Below, piece by piece: positions 44,893-55,676 of a DNA stretch of 64,000 nucleotides. The notes under the pieces are model-generated. The model had not been told where the DNA came from. It made no database searches and worked only from the letters and a program-made list of their open reading frames with translations. Made by a program: the position numbers and the translations under genes. The DNA comes from Nonomuraea polychroma (GTDB lineage Bacteria > Actinomycetota > Actinomycetes > Streptosporangiales > Streptosporangiaceae): the NCBI RefSeq assembly GCF_004011505.1, contig NZ_SAUN01000001.1, positions 6,227,501 to 6,291,500 on the forward strand. The letters are read 5' to 3'. Each line of letters starts with the position of its first letter. The first letter of the stretch is position 1.

Positions 44893-45363
44893 TCAGCCGC
44901 GGTGGTGGAAACGCCGGTGGACCAGGCTGAAGAGCATCGCGCCGAGCCACACCACGAACAGCACTTTGAAGACGCCGAACCCGAAGATCAGGCTCAGCAG
45001 CATGAACGCGAACAGCACGCCGACGAACGGGTGCGGGCCGCGGTGGTGGCGCCTCCACGGATGCCCGTGGTGGTGCCACTGCCGCCGCATGTCCCTGTGG
45101 GCCTGCCGCATGGCCTCGACCTGGTGCCGGTTCGCCATCATCGACTCGCGCCAGTCGTCCACCGCGCGCGCCGGGGTCGGCTGGTGACCGGGCAGGTCGG
45201 CCGTGACCTGGGTGAGGTCGCGGCCCGTCTTGGCGGCCAGCGTCCGGTCGAGCCGCTCGTCGAGCTCCTCATGGGTCAGGCGGCCCTGCGCGAAGTGCTC
45301 ACGCAGGGCGGCCATCGTCTGCTCGCGCTCGGCGTCGCCGATGCGGAGGTCGTCACGATCCAT
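44893..45363 (-). CDS. DUF1707 domain membrane protein
   Basis: A 156-residue protein. The DUF1707 domain (about 4-58) is clear: LRIGDAEREQTMAALREHF then RLTHEELDERLDRTLAAKT, a short helical domain found at the start of many actinobacterial membrane proteins. A His/Arg-rich cytoplasmic stretch follows, then a strongly hydrophobic region (about 115-150). The ATG at 45363 fits the domain start. It lies 20 bases after the PadR gene and is presumably in the same operon. Confidence 0.83.
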   Translation of the reverse strand: MDRDDLRIGDAEREQTMAALREHFAQGRLTHEELDERLDRTLAAKTGRDLTQVTADLPGHQPTPARAVDDWRESMMANRHQVEAMRQAHRDMRRQWHHHGHPWRRHHRGPHPFVGVLFAFMLLSLIFGFGVFKVLFVVWLGAMLFSLVHRRFHHRG

Positions 45364-45383
45364 AACCGCGCCCCCAAATCCGG

Positions 45384-46106
45384 TCACTCGTCGCCCGGTT
45401 CGCCGTCGGCCAGGATCTGGTAGAGCTTGCGCCGGGTCTCTACCAAAGTCTTACGCGCTTCGCGGATTTGTGCGTCGTTCCCGGTCTGGAGAATTTGCAT
45501 CATCGCGAAGGCCGACTGGCGGGCGATGTGCCAGAGATCGGCAGTGTTGTCGTCGATGTCCGGGCGCATCTCGTCCCACGGGGCGCGGGTCTCGTCGGCG
45601 TGCGCCTCGATGTAGGCGCGGCCCTCCTCGGTGAGGCGGAAGGTCTTGCGCCCTTCGCTCTCCTCCGAGATCACCAGGCGCTCGTCGGTGAGCTGCTGCA
45701 GCGCCGGGTAGACGGCCCCCGGGCTGGGCTTCCAGCCGCCCTCGCTGCGTTCGGCGATCTCCTGGATGATCTGGTAGCCGTTGCGCGGCTCCTCGGAGAG
45801 CAGGGCCAGGATCGCGGCGCGCACGTCGCCCCGCTTGGCCTTGCGGCCTCTGCCTCCCCAGCCGCGGTGACCGCCCCACGGCCCGCCGGGACCGCCGCCC
45901 CAGGGGCCGCGACCGAAGTCGAACGGGAACGGCCCAGGGGGGCCGCCCCGCCGGCCGCGCTCCCGGTGCTCGTGGTGGTGGTGCCGGCCGCCCATCTGCT
46001 CGAAGGCGTCGGACAGGGCCTTGAACGCCTCGCGGGCGGCCCGCTTGTACTCATGGATGCCTGAGCTCGCGGACCAGGGCCCGCCTGCTGTGTGTGCGGA
46101 ACTCAT
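45384..46106 (-). CDS. PadR-family transcriptional regulator with His/Gly-rich N-terminus
   Basis: A 240-residue regulator. The PadR winged helix (about 85-165) contains DVRAAILALLSEEPRNGYQI, EGGWKPSPGAVYPALQQL and FRLTEEGRAYIEAH. Before it lies an unusual segment of about 50 residues with HHHHEH, then a Gly/Pro/Trp-rich low-complexity stretch. The C-terminal helices form the dimer arm. It starts with ATG behind GGGAGA and a good promoter. It heads a two-gene operon with DUF1707, like many PadR genes that control a membrane protein. Confidence 0.87.
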   Translation of the reverse strand: MSSAHTAGGPWSASSGIHEYKRAAREAFKALSDAFEQMGGRHHHHEHRERGRRGGPPGPFPFDFGRGPWGGGPGGPWGGHRGWGGRGRKAKRGDVRAAILALLSEEPRNGYQIIQEIAERSEGGWKPSPGAVYPALQQLTDERLVISEESEGRKTFRLTEEGRAYIEAHADETRAPWDEMRPDIDDNTADLWHIARQSAFAMMQILQTGNDAQIREARKTLVETRRKLYQILADGEPGDE

Positions 46107-46117
46107 AGTTTTCTCCC

Positions 46118-46160
46118 TATATCGTGATCCGTTCTCGATGCGTCAAAGATATATCGATAG
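46118..46160 (-). promoter_or_regulatory. Promoter and operator of the PadR operon
   Basis: On the reverse strand TTGACG (46141-46146) and GATATA (46118-46123) are spaced 17 bases apart, a good -35/-10 pair. AT-rich sequence with ATATCGAT palindromic character (46149-46160) lies just upstream of the -35 and could be the PadR binding site. Confidence 0.6.
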
Positions 46161-46406
46161 TGTGTCTTTAGCAACCGCCGCCCGGGAGTGATTCAGATCA
46201 CGAAAAAGTTGCGGAATCCGGGAACAGGATTGGGGAGGGCGTCGTTGTTCAGAGCAGACGAGGTCGTTCCGCGTCGGCAGGGCTGGGGGGTGCTGTCGCC
46301 GCGGAGACGACCTCGTCTGCGTTTCCGGACGTTTCCGTCCGCGCACTCACCGCCCCACGGCATGCCTTCACCACGTAAAGGGCCTCTTTGCCGTACAGTC
46401 CCGATC
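46161..46406. other. Gap before the YdjM-like gene
   Basis: No gene is seen. TACAGT (46394-46399), a TANNNT-type -10, lies 7 bases before the next start, which suggests a leaderless transcript. Confidence 0.45.
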
Positions 46407-47135
46407 ATGATGGGGCACACGCACGCGATGACGGGGGCCATCGCCTGGCTGGGACTGGCGCCGGCATTCGCCGCACTGCCGCTGCTGACCGAATCCTCCC
46501 GGTTCATCGAGACAGGGATCATGGCGGGCGCGTTAAGCCCCGCCGAGCTGATCGCGGGGGCCATCGTCTGCGCGGGGGCAGCGATGCTGCCCGACCTCGA
46601 CCACCCGAGCGCGACCATCGCCCAGACGTTCGGGCCGGTCACATGGGCGCTCAGCAAGGCCGTGTCATGGATCAGCGGCGGGCACCGCGGTGCCACGCAC
46701 TCGCTGGTCTTCGCCGTGGCGATGGGGTTCGCGGCGCACTGGCTGGCCAACACCTATCCCATCGGCCGCGACATCATGGTCGTGCTGCTCATCGGCCTCG
46801 CGCTGCGTGCGGTGGGCGTGGGGATCCCGGGCAACAAGGTGGGCTCCGCCATGATCAATGTGGGGCTGACCGCCGGGCTCTACGCTGTATTCCTCTCGCT
46901 GTCCGTCGGGTACGCGTGGCTGGGACTGGCCGTGGGGATCGGCTGCCTCATCCACGTCGTGGGCGACTGCATGACCGAGCGGGGATGCCCGGTGTTGTGG
47001 CCGCTGGGGGCGAAGTTCATGTTGCCGTGGAAGATCGGCATCAAGACGGGCAAGAAGTTCGAACAGAAGATCCTGGCGCCGATCCTGTCGGTCGCGATCG
47101 TCGGACTGCTGTTCTGGCGCCTGGCGCCCATTTAA
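46407..47135 (+). CDS. YdjM-like membrane-bound metal-dependent hydrolase
   Basis: A 242-residue membrane protein of the DUF457/YdjM family. H-x-H-A-M at the start (MGHTHAMTG), DLDHPSATI (about 69-77) and GGHRGATHSL (about 95-104) supply the conserved histidines and aspartates of the putative metal site, and IHVVGDCMTERG continues it. Hydrophobic helices alternate with these motifs. Some members are induced by DNA damage in other bacteria; the reaction is not known. Two in-frame ATGs adjoin; I use the first. Confidence 0.83.
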   Translation: MMGHTHAMTGAIAWLGLAPAFAALPLLTESSRFIETGIMAGALSPAELIAGAIVCAGAAMLPDLDHPSATIAQTFGPVTWALSKAVSWISGGHRGATHSLVFAVAMGFAAHWLANTYPIGRDIMVVLLIGLALRAVGVGIPGNKVGSAMINVGLTAGLYAVFLSLSVGYAWLGLAVGIGCLIHVVGDCMTERGCPVLWPLGAKFMLPWKIGIKTGKKFEQKILAPILSVAIVGLLFWRLAPI

Positions 47136-47177
47136 CTTGATGTCGAGATACTCTAGAGATATCTTGACGTCGAGACA
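47136..47177. promoter_or_regulatory. Direct repeat and palindrome before aconitase
   Basis: CTTGATGTCGAGATA (47136-47150) and CTTGACGTCGAGACA (47163-47177) are 15-base direct repeats 27 bases apart, each nearly palindromic. Between them lies a CTCTAGAG palindrome. The arrangement looks like a two-site operator or a promoter-proximal regulatory array for the following gene. Confidence 0.55.
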
Positions 47178-47200
47178 CCTGCCGCAGTGCCCCGCCGCCT

Positions 47201-47219
47201 GCTAGTTAGGCTCACCTAA
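47201..47219. promoter_or_regulatory. Iron-box-like site before aconitase
   Basis: The 19 bases ending CTCACCTAA contain TTAGG-CTCA-CCTAA. They match 14 of 19 positions of the DtxR/IdeR consensus, and all but one of the 15 positions in the right-hand core. The site lies 71 bases before the acn start, a position suited to repression or activation by an iron regulator. Confidence 0.6.
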
Positions 47220-47289
47220 CGTGCTTGCCATTCCGGGAGTGCGGCAGGATTTGCTCTGGAACCCTGTCTGATGGAGGAGGCGAATCACC

Positions 47290-50013
<2,724 letters not shown>

Positions 50014-50401
50014 ATCTTCCCGCGCGCCCGTCCGGTCATGAGCCGGGCGGGGGCGGGGAACCCTTGGCTGTCTTCGTTGAGCCGGGGGTGTGGCGCGATC
50101 TTCACGCGCCCGCATCGGGGGAACCACCCGACACTTGAGAGCCGCCCGGCGGGACACCCCCGCCGGGCGGCTTTTCGCATGTCCGGGCATGCCGATCGGA
50201 GGCGGGTGGCGAACGTCACAGCACCACAGCGGGTTTCGGTCCGGTCACCAGGACCAGCCGATAGGCCTGCGCAGACGCTTCAACGATCACTTTGGTTTAC
50301 CTCCACATCACCCGAATATTGCGGATTCGATGACAAATTGGTTGCGGTCCCGACAGAATGCGGAGCCATCCAGCGTCTACCGCAACTGGAGGAAACCCCC
50401 T
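50014..50401. other. Terminator region and promoter of the CAP gene
   Basis: Apart from the terminator at 50141-50175, I see no gene. The last 120 bases are AT-richer and should contain the CAP-gene promoter, but no clear -35/-10 pair stands out. I looked for a c-di-AMP (ydaO) riboswitch and did not find its conserved core. Confidence 0.5.
50141..50175 (+). terminator. Intrinsic terminator after aconitase
   Basis: GCCGCCCGGCGGG (50141-50153) pairs perfectly over 13 bases with CCCGCCGGGCGGC (50159-50171) around a five-base loop, followed by TTTT. This is the strongest terminator in the window. Confidence 0.9.
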
Positions 50402-51232
50402 ATGCGTAGACCCCTTGGGGTACTCGCCGGCCTCGCGAGTCTGGCGGCGCTCTGCACGCCGCTCACGGCGGCCGAGGCCGCGACGGCGTCGGAGGCCGCC
50501 AGGTGCCGCGTGAGCGTGGCCAAGCCCCGGCTCAACACCGCATTGAAGATCGAATCCTTCGCCGCCCGCCGCGGCTGTTTCTCACCCGCCCTGCTGCGCA
50601 TCCGCATCATGCGCGCCGTCCCCGGCCGCGACCCCGTGGTCAAGAGCGGGGCCACCAGGAACGGCCGCGTCAAGGTCGCGGTGGACTGCGCGCCCGGCGT
50701 CTACTACGCGACCGCCACCGACCTTCGCGGCCGCACCATCGCCAAGTCCAGGGCGGCCAGGCTGTCCTGCTCCCCGGACAGCGGCACACCCACCCCCACG
50801 CCGTCGGGCTCCCCCACCCCGGCCCCGTCGACCGGGACGGTGGGCACGGCCGAGGAGAACGAGGTCGTCCGGCTGACCAACGCCGAGCGGGCCAAGGGCG
50901 GCTGCGGGCCGCTCAAGCACGACCCGCAGCTGCGGGCGGCCGCCTTCGGCCACTCCCAGGACATGGCGAAGACCGGCCACTTCGACCACACCTCCAAGGA
51001 CGGCCGCAGCTTCACCGACCGCATCAAGGCGGCCGGTTTCACCGGAGGATCGGCCTGGGCGGAGAACATCGCCTTCGGCCAGCCCTCGCCCGCCGCCGTG
51101 GTCCAGGCCTGGATGAACAGCTCCGGGCACCGCGCCAACATCATGAACTGCCGGTTCAACCTGATCGGCGTCGGCGCGGCCAAGAGCTCCCAGGGCCCGA
51201 TCTACTGGACTCAGGACTTCGCGGCCCGATGA
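50402..51232 (+). CDS. Secreted CAP-domain protein
   Basis: A 276-residue exported protein. The signal peptide covers about 1-27. A novel-looking beta-type domain with four cysteines (about 30-125) comes next, then a Pro/Thr linker (PTPTPSGSPTPAPS). The CAP (SCP/PR-1) domain lies at about 140-276, with GHSQDMAKTGHFDH, AENIAFGQPS and MNSSGHRANIMN carrying the conserved His and Glu residues. Bacterial CAP proteins are thought to be lipid-binding or protease-like envelope proteins. GGAGG lies about 10 bases before the ATG. Confidence 0.86.
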   Translation: MRRPLGVLAGLASLAALCTPLTAAEAATASEAARCRVSVAKPRLNTALKIESFAARRGCFSPALLRIRIMRAVPGRDPVVKSGATRNGRVKVAVDCAPGVYYATATDLRGRTIAKSRAARLSCSPDSGTPTPTPSGSPTPAPSTGTVGTAEENEVVRLTNAERAKGGCGPLKHDPQLRAAAFGHSQDMAKTGHFDHTSKDGRSFTDRIKAAGFTGGSAWAENIAFGQPSPAAVVQAWMNSSGHRANIMNCRFNLIGVGAAKSSQGPIYWTQDFAAR

Positions 51233-51236
51233 AGCG

Positions 51237-51734
51237 CTAAGCGAGTGAGGCGCGCAGGCGTCCCATCTCGCCGGCGATGGTGGCCAGGGTCCAGTGGGCG
51301 TTGAGCCCGCTCGGATTGGGCAGCACCCAGATCCTGGCCCCGCCCACCGTCTCTCCCTGCGGCCCGATCCGCGCCTTGGGCCGCAGGAAGGCGGTGCGGT
51401 ACGCGGAGACGCCGAGCACGGCCAGCACCTTCGGGCCGGCCTCGGTGACCTTCGACGCCAGCGCGGCACCGCCTTCGACCAGCTCTTCCCTGGTCAGCTC
51501 CGACGCCTTGGCGCTCGCGCGAGGCACGATGTTCGTGATGCCCAGCCCGTACGAGGGCAGCAGGTGCTGCTCTGCGGGTGCGAGCAGGCGCGGCGTGAAC
51601 CCGGAAAGATGCAGCGCCGGCCAGAACCGGTTGCCGGGCCGGGCGAAGTGGTGCCCGGTGGCCTCGGACATGAGGCCGGGGTTGATGCCGCAGAAGAGCA
51701 CGTCGAGCGACGGGCCGAGGACGTCGTCGATCAC
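51237..51734 (-). CDS. mug: G/U mismatch-specific DNA glycosylase
   Basis: A 165-residue DNA-repair glycosylase of the Mug/TDG family that removes uracil or thymine from G mismatches. FCGINPGLMSEATGHHFARPG holds the catalytic GINPG motif (residues 15-19) and NRFWPALHLSG follows; the C-terminal active-site segment is PNPSGLNAH. GTG start. It follows the sugar transporter gene by 10 bases on the same strand, so it may be co-transcribed with it. Confidence 0.9.
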   Translation of the reverse strand: MIDDVLGPSLDVLFCGINPGLMSEATGHHFARPGNRFWPALHLSGFTPRLLAPAEQHLLPSYGLGITNIVPRASAKASELTREELVEGGAALASKVTEAGPKVLAVLGVSAYRTAFLRPKARIGPQGETVGGARIWVLPNPSGLNAHWTLATIAGEMGRLRASLA

Positions 51735-51744
51735 GCCCTGAAGG

Positions 51745-53145
51745 TTAACCCATCTCCTCGAGTTTGCGGCCTTTGGTCTCCCTGACCCATTTCGCCACGA
51801 AGAGGAACGACAGCAGCGCGAAGAACGCGTACCCGGCGTACGTGAGCGGCAGGTTCCACGCCGACAGGGCCGGGAACGACACCGTGATCGCCCAGTTGGC
51901 GATCCACTGGGCCGCGGCGGCGAGGCCCAGGGCGGCGGCGCGGATGCGGTTCGGGAACATCTCGCCCAGCAGCACCCACACCACCACGCCCCACGACAAC
52001 GCGAAGAACAACACGAACACGTTGGCGGCGATCAGCGCGATCGGCCCCTGCGGGTCTGGCAACGAGACCGCGCCAGCGGCGACCCTGGCCGCGCTGAACG
52101 CCCATGCCGCGGTGGCCAGCGAGACCGCCATCCCGGCCGAGCCGATCATGAGCAGCGGCCTGCGGCCGATCTTGTCCACGAGCGAGATCGCGATGAAGGT
52201 GCCGATGATGTTGATGATCGAGCTGGAGAAGCTGATCAGCAGGGAGTCGGCCTGGTTGATGCCGACCGACTGCCACAACACGGTCGAGTAATAGAAGATC
52301 ACGTTGATGCCGACGAACTGCTGGAAGATCGACAGAGCGATGCCGATCCAGACGATCGGCAGCAGCCCGAGCGCCGGCCCGCGCAGGTCCTTCATGCCCG
52401 GCACGCGCTGGGTCCGGAGCACGTGCTGGATCTCCGAGATGCGCGCGTCGATGTCCACGCCGTCGCCCTCGACCTCGGCCAGCACCTCCCGCGCCCGCCT
52501 GGTCCGCCCCCTCATGACCAGGTAGCGGGGCGACTCGGGGATGATCATGGCGAACAGCAGGTATATCACGGCGGGCACCGCGCAGGCGCCCAGCATCCAC
52601 TGCCACGCCTCCAGCGGACCCAGATGGTTGTTGACGTCGCCGCCGGCCAGCCAGGCGATCAAGTAGTTGACCAGCTGTGAGACCGCGATGCCGAGGACGA
52701 TGGCCAGCTGCTGGAGCGAGCCCAGCCGGCCCCGGTAGGCCGCCGGCGCCACCTCGGCGATGTACGCGGGCGCCAGGACCGAGGCCATGCCGATCGCGAA
52801 GCCCGCCATCACCCGCCACACCGCGAGATCCCAGACCGCGAACGGCAACATCTGCCCGAACGAGCTGGCCGCGAACAGCAGCGCCGCCACCTGCATGGAC
52901 CTGGTGCGCCCGAGCCGGTCGGCGAGCCGGCCACCCGTCCACGCGCCCGCGGCGGACCCGAGCAGCGCGATGGCCACCACGAACCCGATCTCGACCGGCC
53001 CGACGCCGAAGTGCTTGCGGATCCCGACGACCGCGCCGTTGATGACGGCGCTGTCGTACCCGAACAGGAACCCGCCGATGGCCGCGGCAGCCGTGATGAA
53101 GAGCACGTGGCCCAGGTGCTCGTGGTGCGTGCGCTGCGTCGCCAA
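51745..53145 (-). CDS. Sugar porter, major facilitator superfamily
   Basis: A 466-residue 12-helix sugar transporter. GGFLFGYDSAVINGA in helix 1, the GRRPLLM-type loop, PESPRYLVMRG after helix 6, and QQFVGINVIFYYST in helix 7 are the sugar-porter signatures; the QQ pair and GIN segment form the sugar site. I chose the TTG at 53145 because AAGGGA lies 6 bases upstream; the frame also opens at a GTG at 53184 that lacks such a site. Glucose, xylose or inositol could be the substrate, probably with proton symport. Confidence 0.85.
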   Translation of the reverse strand: MATQRTHHEHLGHVLFITAAAAIGGFLFGYDSAVINGAVVGIRKHFGVGPVEIGFVVAIALLGSAAGAWTGGRLADRLGRTRSMQVAALLFAASSFGQMLPFAVWDLAVWRVMAGFAIGMASVLAPAYIAEVAPAAYRGRLGSLQQLAIVLGIAVSQLVNYLIAWLAGGDVNNHLGPLEAWQWMLGACAVPAVIYLLFAMIIPESPRYLVMRGRTRRAREVLAEVEGDGVDIDARISEIQHVLRTQRVPGMKDLRGPALGLLPIVWIGIALSIFQQFVGINVIFYYSTVLWQSVGINQADSLLISFSSSIINIIGTFIAISLVDKIGRRPLLMIGSAGMAVSLATAAWAFSAARVAAGAVSLPDPQGPIALIAANVFVLFFALSWGVVVWVLLGEMFPNRIRAAALGLAAAAQWIANWAITVSFPALSAWNLPLTYAGYAFFALLSFLFVAKWVRETKGRKLEEMG

Positions 53146-53216
53146 TGCCGGTCCCTTCCCCTGGAAGTCGGGACATACCCGCACGTCACCGACGTACCGC
53201 CCGGCTTACCCAAGCT

Positions 53217-55676
53217 TTACAGGCGCGGGTCCACCGGCTCCGACTCCAGGGCCAGCACGGCGAAGACCGGCTCGTGCACCCGCCACGCCGGCTCACCGTC
53301 CGCCAGCCGCGACAGCGCCTCCAGGCCCAGCGCGTACTCGCGCAGCGCCAGCGAGCGTTTCTTGCCGAGGAACCGCCTGCGCAGCACGTCGAGCGACTCG
53401 GTGTAGTCAGGGCCGTAGATGATCCGCAGGTATTCGCGGCCGCGGACCTTGACCCCGGGCTGCACCCGGCCGGGCGCGTACGCGGCCGGCTTGACCACCA
53501 TGCCCTCGCCCCCGGCCGCCGTCATCGACTCCCACCAGGCGGTCGCCTCGGCCCTGGACTGCGGCGAGCCCAGGTCGACGACCACGTGGCGGGTCGCGGC
53601 GATCAGCGGCGAGTCGAGCAGCGCCAGCGTGTTCAGGTGCCAGGCGTGCGGCTCCAGCGCCGTGGCCCGGCCCTCGCAGGCGAGAATCTGGAACGGCGCC
53701 AGCTTGATGCCCTCCAGCCCGTCGACCGGCCAGCAGTAACGCGCATAGGCGTCGCGGAACAGGGCAGCGTTGCGGGAACGGCGGCGGGTGCGGTGCAGCA
53801 GATCGCCCACATCCAGCCCGCGCTCGGCCGCCGCCTCCAAGGCCTGTACCGCCTCGGGCAGCGCGGCTCGGGCGGCCGCGCCGACGGAGGCGTACTGGCT
53901 CCTGATGAGGTCGCCGGCCTTGGCGGACCAGGGCAGCAGCTCGCAGTCGAGCGCCACCCAGTCGGAGCCGAGCTCGGCCCACAGCGGCTCGCAGGCCGCA
54001 CGCAGCCCTTCGACGAGCGGACCCGTGTCGGCGAAGAACGGCCGCCCGGTCCGCGTGTAGACGGCGCCGGTGCCGCCGTCGGTCACCCCGAACCGGGCCG
54101 CGGCCGCCTCCGGGGTCCTGGCCAGCACGGCGACGGCCCGCGAGCCCATGTGCTTCTCCTCGCACACGACCTCGCGCACCCCGGCGGCGGCGAACTCCTC
54201 GAACGCCTCGTGCGGGTGCTCCAGGTAGCCGTCGAGCCGGGAGGTCTCCGGCGGCGCCATGGTGGGCGGCAGGTAGACCAGCCAGCGCGGGTCCACCGCG
54301 AAGCGGCTCATGACCTCCAGGGCCGCGGCCGCGTTCTCCTCCAGGACCTTGACCCGGGTGCCGAACCTGGTCTCCACGTGCCGGGTGCCGATCACGTCGT
54401 TGACGTCCAGCATGCCGGGGTCGCGGACGCCGGCGCCGAGCGGCTTCGTCGGCGCGTACCAGACCTTCTCCGCTCGGACCTGGACGATCTGGCGCTCGGG
54501 GTAACGCAGCGCGGTCAGGTGGCCGCCGAAGACGCAGCCGGTGTCGAGGCAGATCGTGTTGTTGATCCACTCCGGACGGAGCGTGGGCGTGTGGCCGTAG
54601 ACGACCATGGCGCGGCCGCGGTATTCCTCGGCCCACGGCAGGCGGACCGGCAGGCCGTATTCGTCGGTCTCGCCGGTGGTGTCGCCGTACAGGGCGAACG
54701 AGCGCACCCGCTTGGAGGCGCGCCCGTGGTAGGCCTCCTTGAGCCCGGCGTGCGCGACCACCAGCCGGCCGCCGTCGAGACGGTAGTGGCTGAGCAGGCC
54801 GTCCATGAACCGCTTGGCCCGCTCGACGAACTCGGGCGGCTGGGCGGCGAGCTGGTCGAGCGACTCCTGCAGGCCGTGGGTGGTCTTGACGTTGCGGCCG
54901 TTCAGCGCGCGCACCAGCTTCTGCTCGTGGTTGCCCGCCACGCAGATCGCGGTGCCCGCCTCGACCATGTCCATCACCAGCCGCAGCACGCCCGGTGTGT
55001 CGGGGCCGCGGTCCACCAGGTCGCCGACGAACACCGCGGTCCGGCCTTCCGGGTGCCTGGCGCCCTCCCAGCCGAGGTCGCGCAGCAGGGTCTCCAGCTC
55101 CGCGCGGCAGCCGTGCACGTCGCCGATGATGTCGAACGGGCCGGTCAGCTCGGTCAGGTCCGACCACGCCTTCTCGTACGTGATCACCGCGTTGTCGACC
55201 TCGTCGAGGCCGCGCAGCACGTGGACCTTCCTGAAGCCGTCGCCGGAGATCTTGCCGAGCGAGCGGCGCAGGTCCTTGCGCTGGCGGATCACCACACCGG
55301 GGCCGAAGTCGCGGTCGGGGCGGACGGCGTTGCGCTCGATCGCCACCTCCTCCGGCACGTCGAGCACGATCGCGTCGGCCAGCACGTCGTGCTTCCTGGC
55401 CAGGTCGATGAGGCTCCTGCGGGCGGCGTACTGGACGTTGGTGGCGTCGACCACGGTGAGCAGGCCCCTGGACAGGCGCACGCCGACGATGTGGTGCAGC
55501 AGCTCGAACGCGGCCGGGGTGGCCGCCTGGTCGTTCTCGTCGTCGGCGACCAGGCCGCGGCAGAAGTCGGAGGAGATGACCTGCGTGGGCTTGAAGTGTT
55601 TGCGCGCGAACGTGGACTTGCCGCTGCCGGAGACGCCGACCAGCACCACGAGGGACAGCTCAGGAACGCTGATCAC
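53217..55676 (-). CDS. pnkp: Polynucleotide kinase-phosphatase (Pnkp RNA-repair enzyme)
   Basis: An 819-residue three-domain RNA-repair enzyme. The kinase domain has the P-loop GVSGSGKST (Lys20) and phosphorylates 5'-OH ends. The phosphatase domain (about 180-430) carries GDVHG (Asp186), FVGDLVDRGPDT and CVAGNHEQ of the calcineurin-type phosphoesterases, which open 2',3'-cyclic phosphates. The C-terminal adenylyltransferase domain has EEKHMGSRA with the nucleotidyl lysine at 508. It needs Hen1 to seal RNA; hen1 overlaps its start by 17 bases. GTG start. Confidence 0.93.
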   Translation of the reverse strand: MISVPELSLVVLVGVSGSGKSTFARKHFKPTQVISSDFCRGLVADDENDQAATPAAFELLHHIVGVRLSRGLLTVVDATNVQYAARRSLIDLARKHDVLADAIVLDVPEEVAIERNAVRPDRDFGPGVVIRQRKDLRRSLGKISGDGFRKVHVLRGLDEVDNAVITYEKAWSDLTELTGPFDIIGDVHGCRAELETLLRDLGWEGARHPEGRTAVFVGDLVDRGPDTPGVLRLVMDMVEAGTAICVAGNHEQKLVRALNGRNVKTTHGLQESLDQLAAQPPEFVERAKRFMDGLLSHYRLDGGRLVVAHAGLKEAYHGRASKRVRSFALYGDTTGETDEYGLPVRLPWAEEYRGRAMVVYGHTPTLRPEWINNTICLDTGCVFGGHLTALRYPERQIVQVRAEKVWYAPTKPLGAGVRDPGMLDVNDVIGTRHVETRFGTRVKVLEENAAAALEVMSRFAVDPRWLVYLPPTMAPPETSRLDGYLEHPHEAFEEFAAAGVREVVCEEKHMGSRAVAVLARTPEAAAARFGVTDGGTGAVYTRTGRPFFADTGPLVEGLRAACEPLWAELGSDWVALDCELLPWSAKAGDLIRSQYASVGAAARAALPEAVQALEAAAERGLDVGDLLHRTRRRSRNAALFRDAYARYCWPVDGLEGIKLAPFQILACEGRATALEPHAWHLNTLALLDSPLIAATRHVVVDLGSPQSRAEATAWWESMTAAGGEGMVVKPAAYAPGRVQPGVKVRGREYLRIIYGPDYTESLDVLRRRFLGKKRSLALREYALGLEALSRLADGEPAWRVHEPVFAVLALESEPVDPRL

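Noticed and set aside
50176..50401. Possible c-di-AMP riboswitch before the CAP-domain gene
   Set aside because: Genes of this kind are often controlled that way in actinomycetes, but I could not find the conserved core sequences or paired stems.
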